NCBI RefSeq assembly: GCF_003859805.1
Contig: NZ_RQZG01000001.1
Span: 124,001 to 188,000, forward strand
Source: Arachnia propionica
GTDB taxonomy: Bacteria; Actinomycetota; Actinomycetes; Propionibacteriales; Propionibacteriaceae
DNA: 64,000 nt
Direction: 5' to 3'
Below, in pieces: positions 25,458-34,672 of the stretch (positions within the stretch are counted from its first letter, which is position 1; each line of letters starts with the position of its first letter). Position numbers and translations under genes: made by a program. The notes below the pieces were generated by a model, which had not been told where the DNA came from, did not search any database, and saw only the letters and a list, made by a program, of their open reading frames with translations.

Positions 25458-26417
25458 ATGAACCCCCATGCCGTCGCCAGGCGCATCATCGGCCTGGTGG
25501 TGAGCCTCCTGGTGGCGTCGGTCCTCATCTTCCTCGCCACCAATGCCCTGCCCGGAAGCGTGGCAGGGATCCTGCTCGGCACGCAGGCCAGCCCTGAGGA
25601 GGTGGCTGCGTTGGAGACCAGACTGGGACTCGACCGTCCGCTGGTCATCCGTTACCTGGAGTGGATCAGTGGTGTGGTGGTCGGGGACTTCGGCACCTCG
25701 ATGATCTCCGGCCAGGAGGTCATGTCCCAGATCCTGCCCCGACTCGGGATCTCGGTATGGCTCATCGTCTCGGGGATGCTCATCGCCCTCGTCGTCGCGA
25801 TCCCACTCGGTACCCATGCCGCGCTCAGGCGACGACACCTGAGTGGTTTCCTGTCCTCCATGCTGTCCCAGGTGGGGTTGGCCGTTCCGGCTTTCTGGGC
25901 GGCCATGTGGCTGGTCATCGTCTTCGCAGTCCACCTCCGGTGGTTCCCGGCAGGGGGATACGTACCCCTCACCCAGGACCCCGCCCGGTGGGCTTCACAC
26001 CTGGCGTTGCCGGCCCTGTCACTCGGGCTGGTCCAGGGCAGCCTGCTGTCCCGCTACGTGCGCAGTGCAGTCATCGAGGTCACGGGGGAGGACTGGTTCC
26101 GCACGGCCCGTTCCGTGGGCTGGAGCAGATGGGGTGCACTGCTTCGGCACGGTTCCCGCAACGTGGCCATCTCCCTGCTCACCGTCCTCGGTCTCCAGAT
26201 CGCGACGCTCCTGGTGGGGGCCATCATCATCGAACAGGTCTTCTCCATCCAGGGACTGGGCTCCCGGTTGCTGCGTGCGGTCTCGCAGCGGGATCTGGTA
26301 CTGGTCCAGGGAATCGTCCTGATCCTGGTGTGGACGGTGCTGGTGATCAACTTCGTCGTCGATGCGATCTACCACGTGGTGGATCCCCGCCTTCGCAACA
26401 CCCGGGAGGCGCGATGA
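25458..26417 (+). CDS. Peptide-type ABC permease (DppB type)
   Basis: 319-residue DppB/OppB permease. A first segment near residues 10-28 and five C-terminal segments are visible. The family signature DFGTSMISGQEV and the EAA loop TARSVGWSRWGALLRHGSRNVAISLLTVLGLQIATLLVGAIIIEQVFSIQGLGSRLL (residues about 215-272) are clear. It starts two bases after the binding-protein stop, and its own stop overlaps the next gene. Confidence 0.92.
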   Translation: MNPHAVARRIIGLVVSLLVASVLIFLATNALPGSVAGILLGTQASPEEVAALETRLGLDRPLVIRYLEWISGVVVGDFGTSMISGQEVMSQILPRLGISVWLIVSGMLIALVVAIPLGTHAALRRRHLSGFLSSMLSQVGLAVPAFWAAMWLVIVFAVHLRWFPAGGYVPLTQDPARWASHLALPALSLGLVQGSLLSRYVRSAVIEVTGEDWFRTARSVGWSRWGALLRHGSRNVAISLLTVLGLQIATLLVGAIIIEQVFSIQGLGSRLLRAVSQRDLVLVQGIVLILVWTVLVINFVVDAIYHVVDPRLRNTREAR

Positions 26418-27226
26418 TCCGACGCTCCAACCTGCTCTTCGGCACCATCCTGATCGGGCTGGTCGTCCTCGCGGCGCTGCTCGGGATGTTGTGGACCCCG
26501 CATGACCCGCAGGCGATCACCGGTTCGAGGCTCGAGACTCCCTCATCCCAGCACTGGCTCGGCACCGATGGCGGAGGTTTCGACATCGTCAGTCGCCTCA
26601 TGAAGGGGGCCCGGTTGGTACTGCTCATCGGGGTGATCTCCGTGGCGGGTGCTGCCGTCATCGGAATCCCGGCAGGCATCGTCGCCGGAATGAGCCGTGG
26701 CTGGGCAGGCAGGCTCATCGCCCGAGGTGCTGACATCCTCTACGGTTTCCCGGCCCTCCTGCTGGCCATCCTCTTCGCAGCGGCCCTGGGTGGTTCCGTC
26801 TGGACCGCGCTCATGGCGATCTCCCTGGCCACCGTGCCGGGCTTCGTGAGGATCGCCCGTGCCGCGACACTGCAGGTCATGGGACAGGCCTATGTCGAGG
26901 CCGCTCGTCTCTCGGGCATCCCGCGCACCCACATCGCCTGGCGTCATGTCCTGCCCAACATCGCCCCGGTGCTCGGGGTACAGGCCAGTGTCAGCGTCGG
27001 CATCGCCATCCTCGCCGAGGCAGGACTGTCCTACCTCGGCCTGGCCTCCAGCGCCGACGACGCCACGTGGGGCCGTATGCTCCGTGAAGCCCAGGATCAA
27101 CTGTTCTCCGCACCGATGATCGCTTTCTGGCCCGGAATGGCGGTGGCCGTGGCGACCATGGGCTGCAATCTGCTGGGGGACGGACTGCGTGACCTCCTGG
27201 ACCCCCGGTTGAGGGAGTTGGCATGA
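26414..27226 (+). CDS. Peptide-type ABC permease (DppC type)
   Basis: 270-residue DppC/OppC permease: HWLGTDGGGFDIVSRLMKGARLVLLIG near the N-terminus and the EAA loop YVEAARLSGIPRTHIAWRHVLPNIAPVL are typical. The ATG overlaps the DppB stop (ATGA). The C-terminus DGLRDLLDPRLREL is the usual ending. It pairs with the DppB protein in the membrane. Confidence 0.92.
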   Translation: MIRRSNLLFGTILIGLVVLAALLGMLWTPHDPQAITGSRLETPSSQHWLGTDGGGFDIVSRLMKGARLVLLIGVISVAGAAVIGIPAGIVAGMSRGWAGRLIARGADILYGFPALLLAILFAAALGGSVWTALMAISLATVPGFVRIARAATLQVMGQAYVEAARLSGIPRTHIAWRHVLPNIAPVLGVQASVSVGIAILAEAGLSYLGLASSADDATWGRMLREAQDQLFSAPMIAFWPGMAVAVATMGCNLLGDGLRDLLDPRLRELA

Positions 27227-28044
27227 GTCTGTTGGAGGTCGAGGAACTGCGGATCACCTTCGGGCGACGCCGCAAGGTCGCTGTCGACGGCATCAGTTTC
27301 ACGCTCGAGGCCACCGAACGGCTCGGCATCATCGGTCAATCGGGGTCCGGGAAATCGGTGACGGCGCTCGCGATCATGGGATTGCTGCCGGAGACGGCGA
27401 ATGTCTCCGGCTCCATCAAGCTGGCCGGCAAGGAACTCGTCGGCCGTCCGGAACGAGAGCTGCGTGCGCTGCGTGGCGAGGTCGTCTCCATGGTCTTCCA
27501 GGAGCCCATGACCGCCCTCGACCCGACGATGCGGGTGGGGAGGCAGGTGGGGGAGGCGGTCGCGCTCCACCACCCTGAACGACGTGGGCGGATCCGTGGC
27601 CTCGTCACCGACTGGTTGCAGCGAGTCGGTCTGGAGGATCCGACACGGATCGCCGACTCCTACCCACACCAGCTCTCCGGGGGGCAACGGCAGCGTGCCC
27701 TCATCGCGATGGCTCTGGCCAACGAGCCGGATCTCGTGATCTGCGATGAGCCGACCACTGCACTCGACGTCATCGTGCAACGACAGATCCTCGACCTGCT
27801 CCACGGTCAGTTGGAGGGTCGCGCGGCACTGTTCGTCAGCCATGACCTGGCCGTGGTGCGGGAGGTCTGTCAGCACGTCGTCGTCATGCTGGACGGTGGG
27901 ATCGTCGAGTCCGGGCCCATTCAACAGATCATCGACTCACCGCAACATCCCTACACGCGTGGGCTGGTCGCGGCGGCACGCATCTCCGCCGTGGCGCCGG
28001 GGGAGCGGTTGCCCACCGTCGCCGATCACTGGAGACGATCATGA
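27223..28044 (+). CDS. Peptide-type ABC ATPase (DppD type)
   Basis: 273-residue ATPase. Walker A is [14 protein letters not shown], the signature [21 protein letters not shown], and Walker [12 protein letters not shown]. The oligopeptide family's C-terminal ending ([17 protein letters not shown]) is present but shorter than the usual Cys-containing Fe-S extension, and no Cys cluster is seen. Starts at an ATGA overlap. Confidence 0.9.
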   Translation: MSLLEVEELRITFGRRRKVAVDGISFTLEATERLGIIGQSGSGKSVTALAIMGLLPETANVSGSIKLAGKELVGRPERELRALRGEVVSMVFQEPMTALDPTMRVGRQVGEAVALHHPERRGRIRGLVTDWLQRVGLEDPTRIADSYPHQLSGGQRQRALIAMALANEPDLVICDEPTTALDVIVQRQILDLLHGQLEGRAALFVSHDLAVVREVCQHVVVMLDGGIVESGPIQQIIDSPQHPYTRGLVAAARISAVAPGERLPTVADHWRRS

Positions 28045-28808
28045 CGCACCTCGTGGAGTTCCGACGGGTGGATGTCACCTTCCACCGCAACCGGAGCACC
28101 TTCCGTGCCCTTCATGAGGTGGACCTCACCGTGGCAGCAGGGGAGCGGGTCGGGATCGTCGGGGGCTCAGGCTCCGGCAAGACGACACTGTTGCGGACCA
28201 TTCTCGGCCTGGTCCAGCCGAGCGCCGGTGAGGTGATCTTCGACGGTGAGCGCGTCGATCACCGCACGGATCGGCAACTGGCGGAGATGCGGCGGCGGGT
28301 GTCGCTGATCCACCAGGACCCCAACTCGTCGCTCAACCCCCGGATGCGGCTCCGCGACATCATCGCCGAGCCGCTGCGATCGCCGTGGACCAGGCGCTCC
28401 GGGATCCCGGTGAATCAGCTGGTGGCCGAGGTGGTCGAGGCCGTCGGGCTCGACGTGGAGGTGCTGGAGCACTACCCGCACCAGTTGTCCGGCGGTCAGC
28501 GCCAACGCATCGCCATCGCACGTGCCCTCATCAGTGAACCCGACCTGCTCATCGCCGATGAGCCCGTCTCCGCGCTCGACGTCTCCGTGCGTGCCCAGGT
28601 GCTCAACCTGCTGGGCGACACGGTTCGAGAACGTGGTCTGGCCATGTTGTTCGTCAGTCATGACCTCGCGGTGGTGCGTCACCTCTGCCAGCAGGTGGTG
28701 GTCCTCCGGCACGGCCGGGTGGTGGAGACCGGGCCGGTCCCACAGGTCCTCGACGACCCTGAGGATCCATACACCCGAGAACTGGTCAAGGCGACCCTGT
28801 CCTTGTGA
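28041..28808 (+). CDS. Peptide-type ABC ATPase (DppF type)
   Basis: 255-residue ATPase, the second of the heterodimer. Walker A is GGSGSGKTTLLRTI, the signature [21 protein letters not shown], and Walker B LIADEPVSALDVS. The Q-loop appears in RVSLIHQDPNSSLNPRM, the usual DppF wording. It overlaps DppD by ATGA and closes the operon. A full set of one binding protein, two permeases and two ATPases makes this a complete importer. Confidence 0.92.
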   Translation: MTHLVEFRRVDVTFHRNRSTFRALHEVDLTVAAGERVGIVGGSGSGKTTLLRTILGLVQPSAGEVIFDGERVDHRTDRQLAEMRRRVSLIHQDPNSSLNPRMRLRDIIAEPLRSPWTRRSGIPVNQLVAEVVEAVGLDVEVLEHYPHQLSGGQRQRIAIARALISEPDLLIADEPVSALDVSVRAQVLNLLGDTVRERGLAMLFVSHDLAVVRHLCQQVVVLRHGRVVETGPVPQVLDDPEDPYTRELVKATLSL

Positions 28809-28819
28809 ATCCGGGTAGC

Positions 28820-30019
28820 ATGCGGCTCGTGAAGGCTCTGCTGCTCGAAAACATCCACCCCGAAGCCGTTCGTGTGCTGTCCTCCCGTGGCCACGAGGTC
28901 GAACTGCTCCCCAACGCCTTGAGTGAGGACGAACTGATCGAGGCACTCGACGGCGTGCAGTTCCTCGGTATCCGGTCGCGTACCCATCTCACCGAGGCCG
29001 TGTTCAAGGCACGGCCGGGGCTGGCGGCGGTGGGGGCCTTCTGCATCGGGACCAACCAGGTGGACCTGCCGGCGGCTGCAGCTGCAGGGGTCCCCGTCTT
29101 CAACGCCCCGTACTCGAACACCCGATCAGTCGTGGAACTGGCTCTCGGCGAGATCATCGCCATGGCGCGCCGTCTCGGTGATCGCAGCGCAGGAATGCAC
29201 GCCGGTGTGTGGGACAAGTCCGCCGTCGGTTCCCATGAGGTCCGTGGCCGCACCCTGGGCATCGTCGGCTACGGCAACATCGGCTCCCAGCTGTCCGTGT
29301 TGGCCGAGGCCCTGGGGATGCGGGTCTACTTCTACGACGTGGTGGACCGGCTGGCTCTCGGCAACGCCACCCGGGTGGACTCGATGGAGGAGCTGTTCGC
29401 CACCTGCGAGACCATCTCGCTCCATGTCGACGGACGTGCCGCGAACAAGCACCTCATCGGGGCGAAGGAGTTCGCCCAGATGCGTCCGAGGACGCTCTTC
29501 CTCAACCTGTGTCGAGGCAACGTGGTCGACATCGAGGCCCTGGCCGAGGTGCTGCGTTCCGGCCACATCGCAGGAGCCGCTGTGGACGTGTTCCCCACCG
29601 AGCCGAAGAGCAAGGAGGAGCCCTTCGTCTCACCGCTCCAGGGGATCCCGAACGTTCTGCTCACCCCACACGTGGGTGGCTCCACGCAGGAGGCCCAGGT
29701 GGACATCGGGCGCTACGTGGCGGGCAAGCTGGCTGACTACGAGGAGTTCGGCAACACCTCGATGTGCGTGAACCTGCCCGAGGTCTCCGTGACCGCTCCC
29801 CGCAGTGAGCGGATCCTGCACCTGCACCACAACGTGCCCGGTGTGATGGCCCGGTTGAACCAGGTGCTGGCCCGGCACAACATGAACATCGGGTTTCAGA
29901 CCTTGGCGACGCTGGGGGAGCACGGGTATGCGGTGACCGATGTCGGTGGAGAGCATTTCGATGGTCTCCTGCAGGAGCTCCAAGGGCTCGAGGAGACCAT
30001 CCGGGTCCGCGTGATCTGA
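28820..30019 (+). CDS. serA: D-3-phosphoglycerate dehydrogenase
   Basis: First step of serine synthesis: oxidises 3-phosphoglycerate to 3-phosphohydroxypyruvate with NAD. It is the short, E. coli-like type of about 400 residues with one ACT domain. CIGTNQVDL, FNAPYSNTRSVVEL, the NAD-binding GYGNIGSQL, and the catalytic LLTPHVGGST stretch are all present; the C-terminal ACT domain starts near RILHLHHNVPGVM. The start is uncertain: GTG 28805, ATG 28820 and GTG 28829 are possible and none has a strong ribosome site. The family's usual opening MKALLLENIHP would favour 28829. Confidence 0.92.
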   Translation: MRLVKALLLENIHPEAVRVLSSRGHEVELLPNALSEDELIEALDGVQFLGIRSRTHLTEAVFKARPGLAAVGAFCIGTNQVDLPAAAAAGVPVFNAPYSNTRSVVELALGEIIAMARRLGDRSAGMHAGVWDKSAVGSHEVRGRTLGIVGYGNIGSQLSVLAEALGMRVYFYDVVDRLALGNATRVDSMEELFATCETISLHVDGRAANKHLIGAKEFAQMRPRTLFLNLCRGNVVDIEALAEVLRSGHIAGAAVDVFPTEPKSKEEPFVSPLQGIPNVLLTPHVGGSTQEAQVDIGRYVAGKLADYEEFGNTSMCVNLPEVSVTAPRSERILHLHHNVPGVMARLNQVLARHNMNIGFQTLATLGEHGYAVTDVGGEHFDGLLQELQGLEETIRVRVI

Positions 30020-30023
30020 GTTC

Positions 30024-30815
30024 TCAGAGGCTGAGCCGCTCCAGCACTGCGTCATGGAGGGGCCCGTTCGTGGCCAGGGCGTTGCCGTGGTACGGGCCGG
30101 GTTTGCCGTCGATGCTGGTGAAGCGGCCCCCTGCCTCACGCACGATGACGTCGAGAGCGGCCATGTCGTAGAGCTGCAGCTCCGGCTCACAGGCGATGTC
30201 CACGGCGCCCTCGGCGAGCAGCATGTAGCTCCAGAAGTCCCCGTAGGCCCTGGACCGCCACACCTCGCGCATGAGATCGACGAAACCCTGGCCACGCCCG
30301 GACTCGATCCAGCCGTCGATGCTGGCGTAGGAGAGCGAGGCGTCCTCGACCCTCGACACCTTGCTGGTGCGGATCTCCGTGGGGTTGAGGATGGAACGTC
30401 CCGTGAAGGCCCCGCCTCCCTTCGTCGCCCACCACCGACGCCCCAACGCGGGGGCGGAGACCACGGAGGCGACGATCTCGCCCTCGACCTCCAAGGCGAT
30501 CAGGGTGGCCCACACCGGTACACCGCGAAGGTAGTTCGCCGTGCCGTCGATGGGATCGATGATCCAGCGGCGCGGAGAACTACCGGAGTCCTGCATCTCC
30601 TCGCCGTGGACGGCGTCCCTGGGGCGGGTGCGCGACAGGGTCCGACGGATCGCCTCCTCGACGGCGGTGTCGGTCTCGGTCACGGGGGTCCGATCCGGTT
30701 TGGTGCGCACATCGAGGTCCTGGGCCTTGAATCGTGCCATGGAGATCGAGTCGGCGTCGTCGGCCATGACGTGTGCCAGACGGATGTCATCGGTGAATGA
30801 TTTGCTGGAGGCCAT
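30024..30815 (-). CDS. hisN: Histidinol-phosphatase, inositol monophosphatase family
   Basis: 263-residue Mg-dependent phosphatase. The two family signatures are visible: WIIDPIDGTANYLRG (metal-binding) and YDMAALDVIVREAGGRFT. HGEE supplies another metal ligand. The order aroA-rsgA-hisN on one strand matches actinobacteria where this protein is the histidinol-phosphatase of histidine synthesis; generic inositol-phosphatase activity is the alternative. ATG at 30815 has AGG at suitable distance. Confidence 0.85.
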   Translation of the reverse strand: MASSKSFTDDIRLAHVMADDADSISMARFKAQDLDVRTKPDRTPVTETDTAVEEAIRRTLSRTRPRDAVHGEEMQDSGSSPRRWIIDPIDGTANYLRGVPVWATLIALEVEGEIVASVVSAPALGRRWWATKGGGAFTGRSILNPTEIRTSKVSRVEDASLSYASIDGWIESGRGQGFVDLMREVWRSRAYGDFWSYMLLAEGAVDIACEPELQLYDMAALDVIVREAGGRFTSIDGKPGPYHGNALATNGPLHDAVLERLSL

Positions 30816-30844
30816 GGACATAACCTAGCCGAGACCCGGGTTGA

Positions 30845-31816
30845 TCACGCGAAGGCCCGTTCCATTCTGCGGAACGAGGCGAGTCGCTGCGCATCCAGCA
30901 GGCCCTCACCGAGTGCCTCGTCAAGGGCACATTCAAGGGCCTGGGAGTCATGACGGCAGCCTCGGGGACAGTTCTCGACGAGATCCGCCAGATCGCTGAA
31001 GGCCGCCACGAAGGACTCGGGTTGGACGTGGCTGATGCCGAAGGACCTGACTCCCGGGGTGTCGATGATCCAGCCGCCACCCGGCAGGGCGATCGCTGCC
31101 GCCGAGGTGGAGGTGTGGCGTCCCTTGCCGGTGACCTCGGAGACCGCACCCGTCGCCCGACCGGTGCCGGGAACCAGCGCATTGACCAGGGTGGACTTGC
31201 CCACCCCGGAGTGTCCGATGAGAACCGTGGTGAGATCCTCCAGGTGTTCTCGGACCGGCTCCAGATCCGCTCCGGGACGGGTCACGACGATGGGCACCCC
31301 GAGCGGTTCGTAGGCGGCCCGCAACGCATCAGGCGAGGCGAGATCTGCCTTCGTCAGGCACAGCACGGGGGCGACCCCGGCGTCATAGGCGGCCACCAGG
31401 ATCCGGTCGATCATCCCCATCCGAGGTTCGGGGTCGGCCAGCGCCGTGACGATCATCAGCTGGTCAGCATTGGCGACGATGGGGCGCTCGAAGGTGTCGG
31501 CATCATCCGCGGAGCGGCGAAGCATCGAGGAACGCTCCTCCACCTCGACGATGCGGGCCAAGGTGCCCTCAGCGCCGGAGACGTCGCCGTCGAGTCGGAC
31601 CCGGTCGCCGACGATCACCCCCTTGCGGCCGAGGATCCGGGCCTTGGTGGCACTGACGGCCCGGCCATCGGTCATGAGACAGCGGTAACGTCCCCGGTCG
31701 ATGGAGGCCACCATCGCCACCGGGGCCGAGGAGTAGTCCGGACGGTCCTTGGTGCGGGGGCGGCTACGCCGACGGGGCCGCTCGAAGGCGGTGTGGTCGT
31801 CATCCCAGCGCGCCAT
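30845..31816 (-). CDS. rsgA: Ribosome small-subunit-dependent GTPase A
   Basis: 323-residue circularly permuted GTPase acting in late 30S subunit maturation. An N-terminal OB domain is followed by G motifs in the permuted order: LTKAD (G4), GHSGVGKST (G1), the G3 region DTPGVRSFG, and a C-terminal zinc site with CPRGCRH and a later Cys. The ATG overlaps the aroA stop (TGATG). It is slightly Arg-rich at the N-terminus. Confidence 0.93.
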   Translation of the reverse strand: MARWDDDHTAFERPRRRSRPRTKDRPDYSSAPVAMVASIDRGRYRCLMTDGRAVSATKARILGRKGVIVGDRVRLDGDVSGAEGTLARIVEVEERSSMLRRSADDADTFERPIVANADQLMIVTALADPEPRMGMIDRILVAAYDAGVAPVLCLTKADLASPDALRAAYEPLGVPIVVTRPGADLEPVREHLEDLTTVLIGHSGVGKSTLVNALVPGTGRATGAVSEVTGKGRHTSTSAAAIALPGGGWIIDTPGVRSFGISHVQPESFVAAFSDLADLVENCPRGCRHDSQALECALDEALGEGLLDAQRLASFRRMERAFA

Positions 31817-33168
31817 CAGACGCCCACCAGGCCGGTCCAACGTTCGATGAAGTCCGGCATGGTCTTGGAGACACAACCGACGTCATCCACCGTGATCCCG
31901 GGACGGACCAAGGCCAGGATCGCGGCGAAATGGACCAGGCGGTGATCCGCGTAGGTGCGGAGTTCGACCGGGTCACCGGTCGGCAGGCCACCGGTGATCT
32001 CCAGCCCGTCGGGCAGCTCGACGACGGAGACCCCGAGCGTGGTCAACTCAGCTGCCAGGGCGCTCAGCCGGTCGGTCTCGTGGCCGCGGATGTGGGCCAC
32101 ACCCGTGATTCGTGTGGTGCCCTCCGCGACCGCTGCGAGGGCGGCGACGACCGGGGTGAGCTCGGAGGCCTCGTGCAGGTCGACCGCCACCGCGTGGAGT
32201 CGTTCGGGACCCGTGAGCTCAACGGTGTCACCGAGGAGGCTGACCGTGCAGCCCATCTCCTCGGCCACGGGGAGGAACATCGCGCCGGGTTGGAGGGAGT
32301 ATCGGGGCCAGCCCGGGACGGTGACCCGCCCTCCGGTGACCGCTGCAGCGGCGAGAAAGGCAGCAGCATTGGTCAGATCCGGCTCAACGGTCACGTCGCG
32401 GGCGGTGATGGTGCTCTCCTGCACCCTCCAGGAGGCCTCGTCCGGGGACTCGACGTGGACCCCGCGTTCCTGCAGCATCGTGACGGTCATCTCGATGTGG
32501 GGACGGGATGGGAGGCGGTCCCCCCGGTGTCTGAGACAAAGCCCCCCGGTCAGTCGGGCACCGATCAGGAGCAGCCCGGAGAGGAACTGGCTCGAGGCCG
32601 ATGAGTCGATCACGACCTCCTGCGGACGACGCGGTACGTCGGGACCGGGCGGTGTGACGGTCAGTGGCAGGCGGTCCCCGTCGATCGTCGCACCGAGCTG
32701 CCGCAGGCCGTCGAGCAGGCCTGCCATCGGACGGTTCGAGGCATGGGGATCCCCGTGGAACCGGACAGGACCGTCCGCCAAGGTGGCCAGGGGAGGGACG
32801 AAGCGCATCACGGTACCGGCGAGCCCGCAGTCGATCCCGCCCACTGGTGCGCGGAACCGGGCTGGTGGGGTGATCCTCAGCGCGTCGGGGGCGACCTGTG
32901 CGATCTCGACCCCGAGGCCGCGCAGGGCAGCCATCATGAGGTCACTGTCGCGTGATCTCAGCACCCCCTCCAAGCTCGCCGGGCCGTCGGCGAGGGCGGC
33001 CAGCACCAGAGCGCGATTGGTCTCGGACTTGGAACCCGGGACACGGGTGAGCCCCACCACCGGACCACGCGTGGTGGGCAGCTCCTGCGGGGTCAGGACG
33101 ACACCACCCGCTTCTTGGCCCTGGCGGTGGCCCTGGCGACCTTCTTGGCCGCGTGCTTGCGTCGCCAC
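31816..33168 (-). CDS. aroA: 3-phosphoshikimate 1-carboxyvinyltransferase (EPSP synthase)
   Basis: Shikimate-pathway enzyme joining shikimate 3-phosphate and phosphoenolpyruvate. The PEP-binding VPGSKSETNRALVLAALADG, CGLAGTVMRFVPPLA and the C-terminal LRTYADHRLVHFAAI motifs are clear. The start is a problem: a GTG at 33168 gives a 76-base overlap with the DoxX gene and a Gln/Gly-rich leader of low quality. No ATG or GTG lies near the expected start (about 33096), where only a CTG overlaps the DoxX stop. The gene is real; its true start is probably later than drawn. Confidence 0.9.
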   Translation of the reverse strand: MATQARGQEGRQGHRQGQEAGGVVLTPQELPTTRGPVVGLTRVPGSKSETNRALVLAALADGPASLEGVLRSRDSDLMMAALRGLGVEIAQVAPDALRITPPARFRAPVGGIDCGLAGTVMRFVPPLATLADGPVRFHGDPHASNRPMAGLLDGLRQLGATIDGDRLPLTVTPPGPDVPRRPQEVVIDSSASSQFLSGLLLIGARLTGGLCLRHRGDRLPSRPHIEMTVTMLQERGVHVESPDEASWRVQESTITARDVTVEPDLTNAAAFLAAAAVTGGRVTVPGWPRYSLQPGAMFLPVAEEMGCTVSLLGDTVELTGPERLHAVAVDLHEASELTPVVAALAAVAEGTTRITGVAHIRGHETDRLSALAAELTTLGVSVVELPDGLEITGGLPTGDPVELRTYADHRLVHFAAILALVRPGITVDDVGCVSKTMPDFIERWTGLVGV

Positions 33169-33602
33169 TTCAGGCTGGGCTGACCCTGCAGATCTCGTGC
33201 GGCCAGGAGCGCGGCACCCACCAGGGCGACGCGACGCAACAGGTCAGGCCTGTCGTGGACGCGCTCCTCCTTGGGGGTTCCCTTGCCCGGCAGCGCGGTC
33301 ACGACGTTCATCACACCGGCCCCACTGAGCAACAGGGCGCCTGCGCGGCGTCCGATCCCGGTGGCGAACATGGTCCCGCCGGCGACCTCCGCCACCCCAC
33401 AGAGCCTGACCCAGGTCTCGGGCAGCTCCGGGACATAGGAGGAGTACCGAGCAGGCAGGACCCGTTGCACGACCGGAGCGACGGCGGAGGTGAACTTCTC
33501 GGCCTCAGGGGCCACATCGGTCGGTCTCGTGACCTTGTGGACGCCGTCGGCGATGAAGGCGCTGGCGAAGAGGCTTCGGGCGAAGAAACGCAACAGACTC
33601 AT
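33093..33602 (-). CDS. DoxX-family membrane protein
   Basis: 169-residue integral membrane protein of the DoxX/SURF4 family, with four hydrophobic segments. The opening [24 protein letters not shown] and the middle [24 protein letters not shown] are typical. The last 30 residues are very basic ([21 protein letters not shown]), which may contact nucleic acid or acidic lipid. ATG at 33602 lies behind AGGTG. DoxX proteins of mycobacteria join redox complexes at the membrane, and here it sits opposite the sigH/rsrA oxidative-stress pair. Confidence 0.8.
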   Translation of the reverse strand: MSLLRFFARSLFASAFIADGVHKVTRPTDVAPEAEKFTSAVAPVVQRVLPARYSSYVPELPETWVRLCGVAEVAGGTMFATGIGRRAGALLLSGAGVMNVVTALPGKGTPKEERVHDRPDLLRRVALVGAALLAARDLQGQPSLKWRRKHAAKKVARATARAKKRVVSS

Positions 33603-33660
33603 GGCACCTAACATACCCACACCACAACCGCTTCGTCGCCGCCGCCTCGGAAAAATCCGT

Positions 33661-33687
33661 GGGAATAGACACCCGGCCGACGACGTT
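33661..33687 (+). promoter_or_regulatory. SigR/SigH-type promoter
   Basis: GGGAAT at 33661-33666 and GTT at 33685-33687 are separated by exactly 18 bases, the consensus for promoters read by SigR/SigH. It lies directly ahead of the sigma gene, so the factor should amplify its own expression under thiol-oxidative stress. Confidence 0.75.
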
Positions 33688-33696
33688 GTCACGGGC

Positions 33697-34350
33697 ATGA
33701 CCGCAACTTTGGTGCTGGACCCTCCCACGGATCGGGTCCTGGAGGCGGTAGTTTCTTCCTCGATGGATTCTTCAGTGGAGATCGACGCAGCCGGCCTGGG
33801 ACTGGCGTTCGAGGAGGAGGCACTCAGCCACCTCGACCGCCTCTACTCCGCCGCGCTCAAGATGACCAGGAACCCGGCCGATGCGGAGGACCTGGTGCAG
33901 GAGACCTACGCCAAGGCCCTCAAGGGAAGGGAGTCGTTCAAGGACGGCACCAACATGAAGGCCTGGTTGTACCGGATCCTCACCAACTCCTACATCAGCA
34001 CGTGGCGCAAGGCGGAGCGATCCCCCAAGCTCAGTGGGGATGAGGACGTCACCGACTGGCAGCTGGCCCGGGCGGCATCCCATGACTCACAGGGGCTCCG
34101 GTCCGCGGAGATGGAGGCACTCGACAGCACCCCCGACCAGGTTGTCGCCGAGGCGATGGCAGCGCTACCGGAGAACTACCGACTGGCGGTCTACCTCGCG
34201 GATGTCGAGGGTTTCAGCTACAAGGAGATCGCAGCCATCATGGATACCCCCGTCGGTACCGTGATGTCACGGCTCAACCGGGGACGTTCCCAGCTGCGTA
34301 CCGTCCTGGCGGACTACGCGGCCGAACGCGGCATCGGGAGGTCCCGATGA
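33697..34350 (+). CDS. sigH: RNA polymerase sigma factor SigH/SigR
   Basis: 217-residue ECF sigma factor of the SigR/SigH type, which turns on thioredoxin and other thiol-stress genes. Region 2 reads [59 protein letters not shown]; region 4 reads [44 protein letters not shown] 33697 lies just downstream of the SigR-type promoter; a second ATG at 33763 would give a 22-residue-shorter form. Streptomyces SigR has such long and short forms. Stop overlaps rsrA. Confidence 0.92.
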   Translation: MTATLVLDPPTDRVLEAVVSSSMDSSVEIDAAGLGLAFEEEALSHLDRLYSAALKMTRNPADAEDLVQETYAKALKGRESFKDGTNMKAWLYRILTNSYISTWRKAERSPKLSGDEDVTDWQLARAASHDSQGLRSAEMEALDSTPDQVVAEAMAALPENYRLAVYLADVEGFSYKEIAAIMDTPVGTVMSRLNRGRSQLRTVLADYAAERGIGRSR

Positions 34351-34622
34351 GCGACCCTGACATGTGGAGCCATGACCACGATGACATGGATGAGTGCGTG
34401 CGGGCCCTGGAGGTCGTCCACGCCTTCCTGCACGGTGAACTTCCGGAGACCGAGGCCGATCTCGTGCGCCATCATCTGCACGCCTGTGAACGCTGTATGG
34501 AGAGCTTCGAGATCGAGCAGACCATCAGTGTGATGATCCGTCGCAGCCAACCGGCCACCTCGGCCCCGACCCAGCTCAGGAATCGCCTCACCGCGTTGTG
34601 CCTCGGTGGAATGAACGGGTGA
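34347..34622 (+). CDS. rsrA: Redox-sensing zinc anti-sigma factor (RsrA/RshA)
   Basis: 91-residue ZAS-type anti-sigma factor. The zinc motif H-x3-C-x2-C is His43-Cys47-Cys50 (in HHLHACERC), with an earlier Cys17 and a late Cys in LTALCLGG. Oxidation of such cysteines to a disulfide releases the sigma factor, so the pair is a self-contained redox switch. The ATG overlaps the sigma stop. The N-terminus is His/Asp-rich. Confidence 0.92.
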   Translation: MSDPDMWSHDHDDMDECVRALEVVHAFLHGELPETEADLVRHHLHACERCMESFEIEQTISVMIRRSQPATSAPTQLRNRLTALCLGGMNG

Positions 34623-34631
34623 TCACGTGAG

Positions 34632-34662
34632 GACGCCCCGTCCCGGTTCGGGACGGGGCGTC
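34632..34662. terminator. Strong hairpin between rsrA and bL37 gene
   Basis: Perfect 14-base arms beginning GACGCCCCGTCCCG (34632-34645) around a GTT loop. No T-run follows. It separates the convergent rsrA and small ribosomal-protein genes and probably ends both messages. Confidence 0.65.
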
Positions 34663-34672
34663 GTGATGGCTC

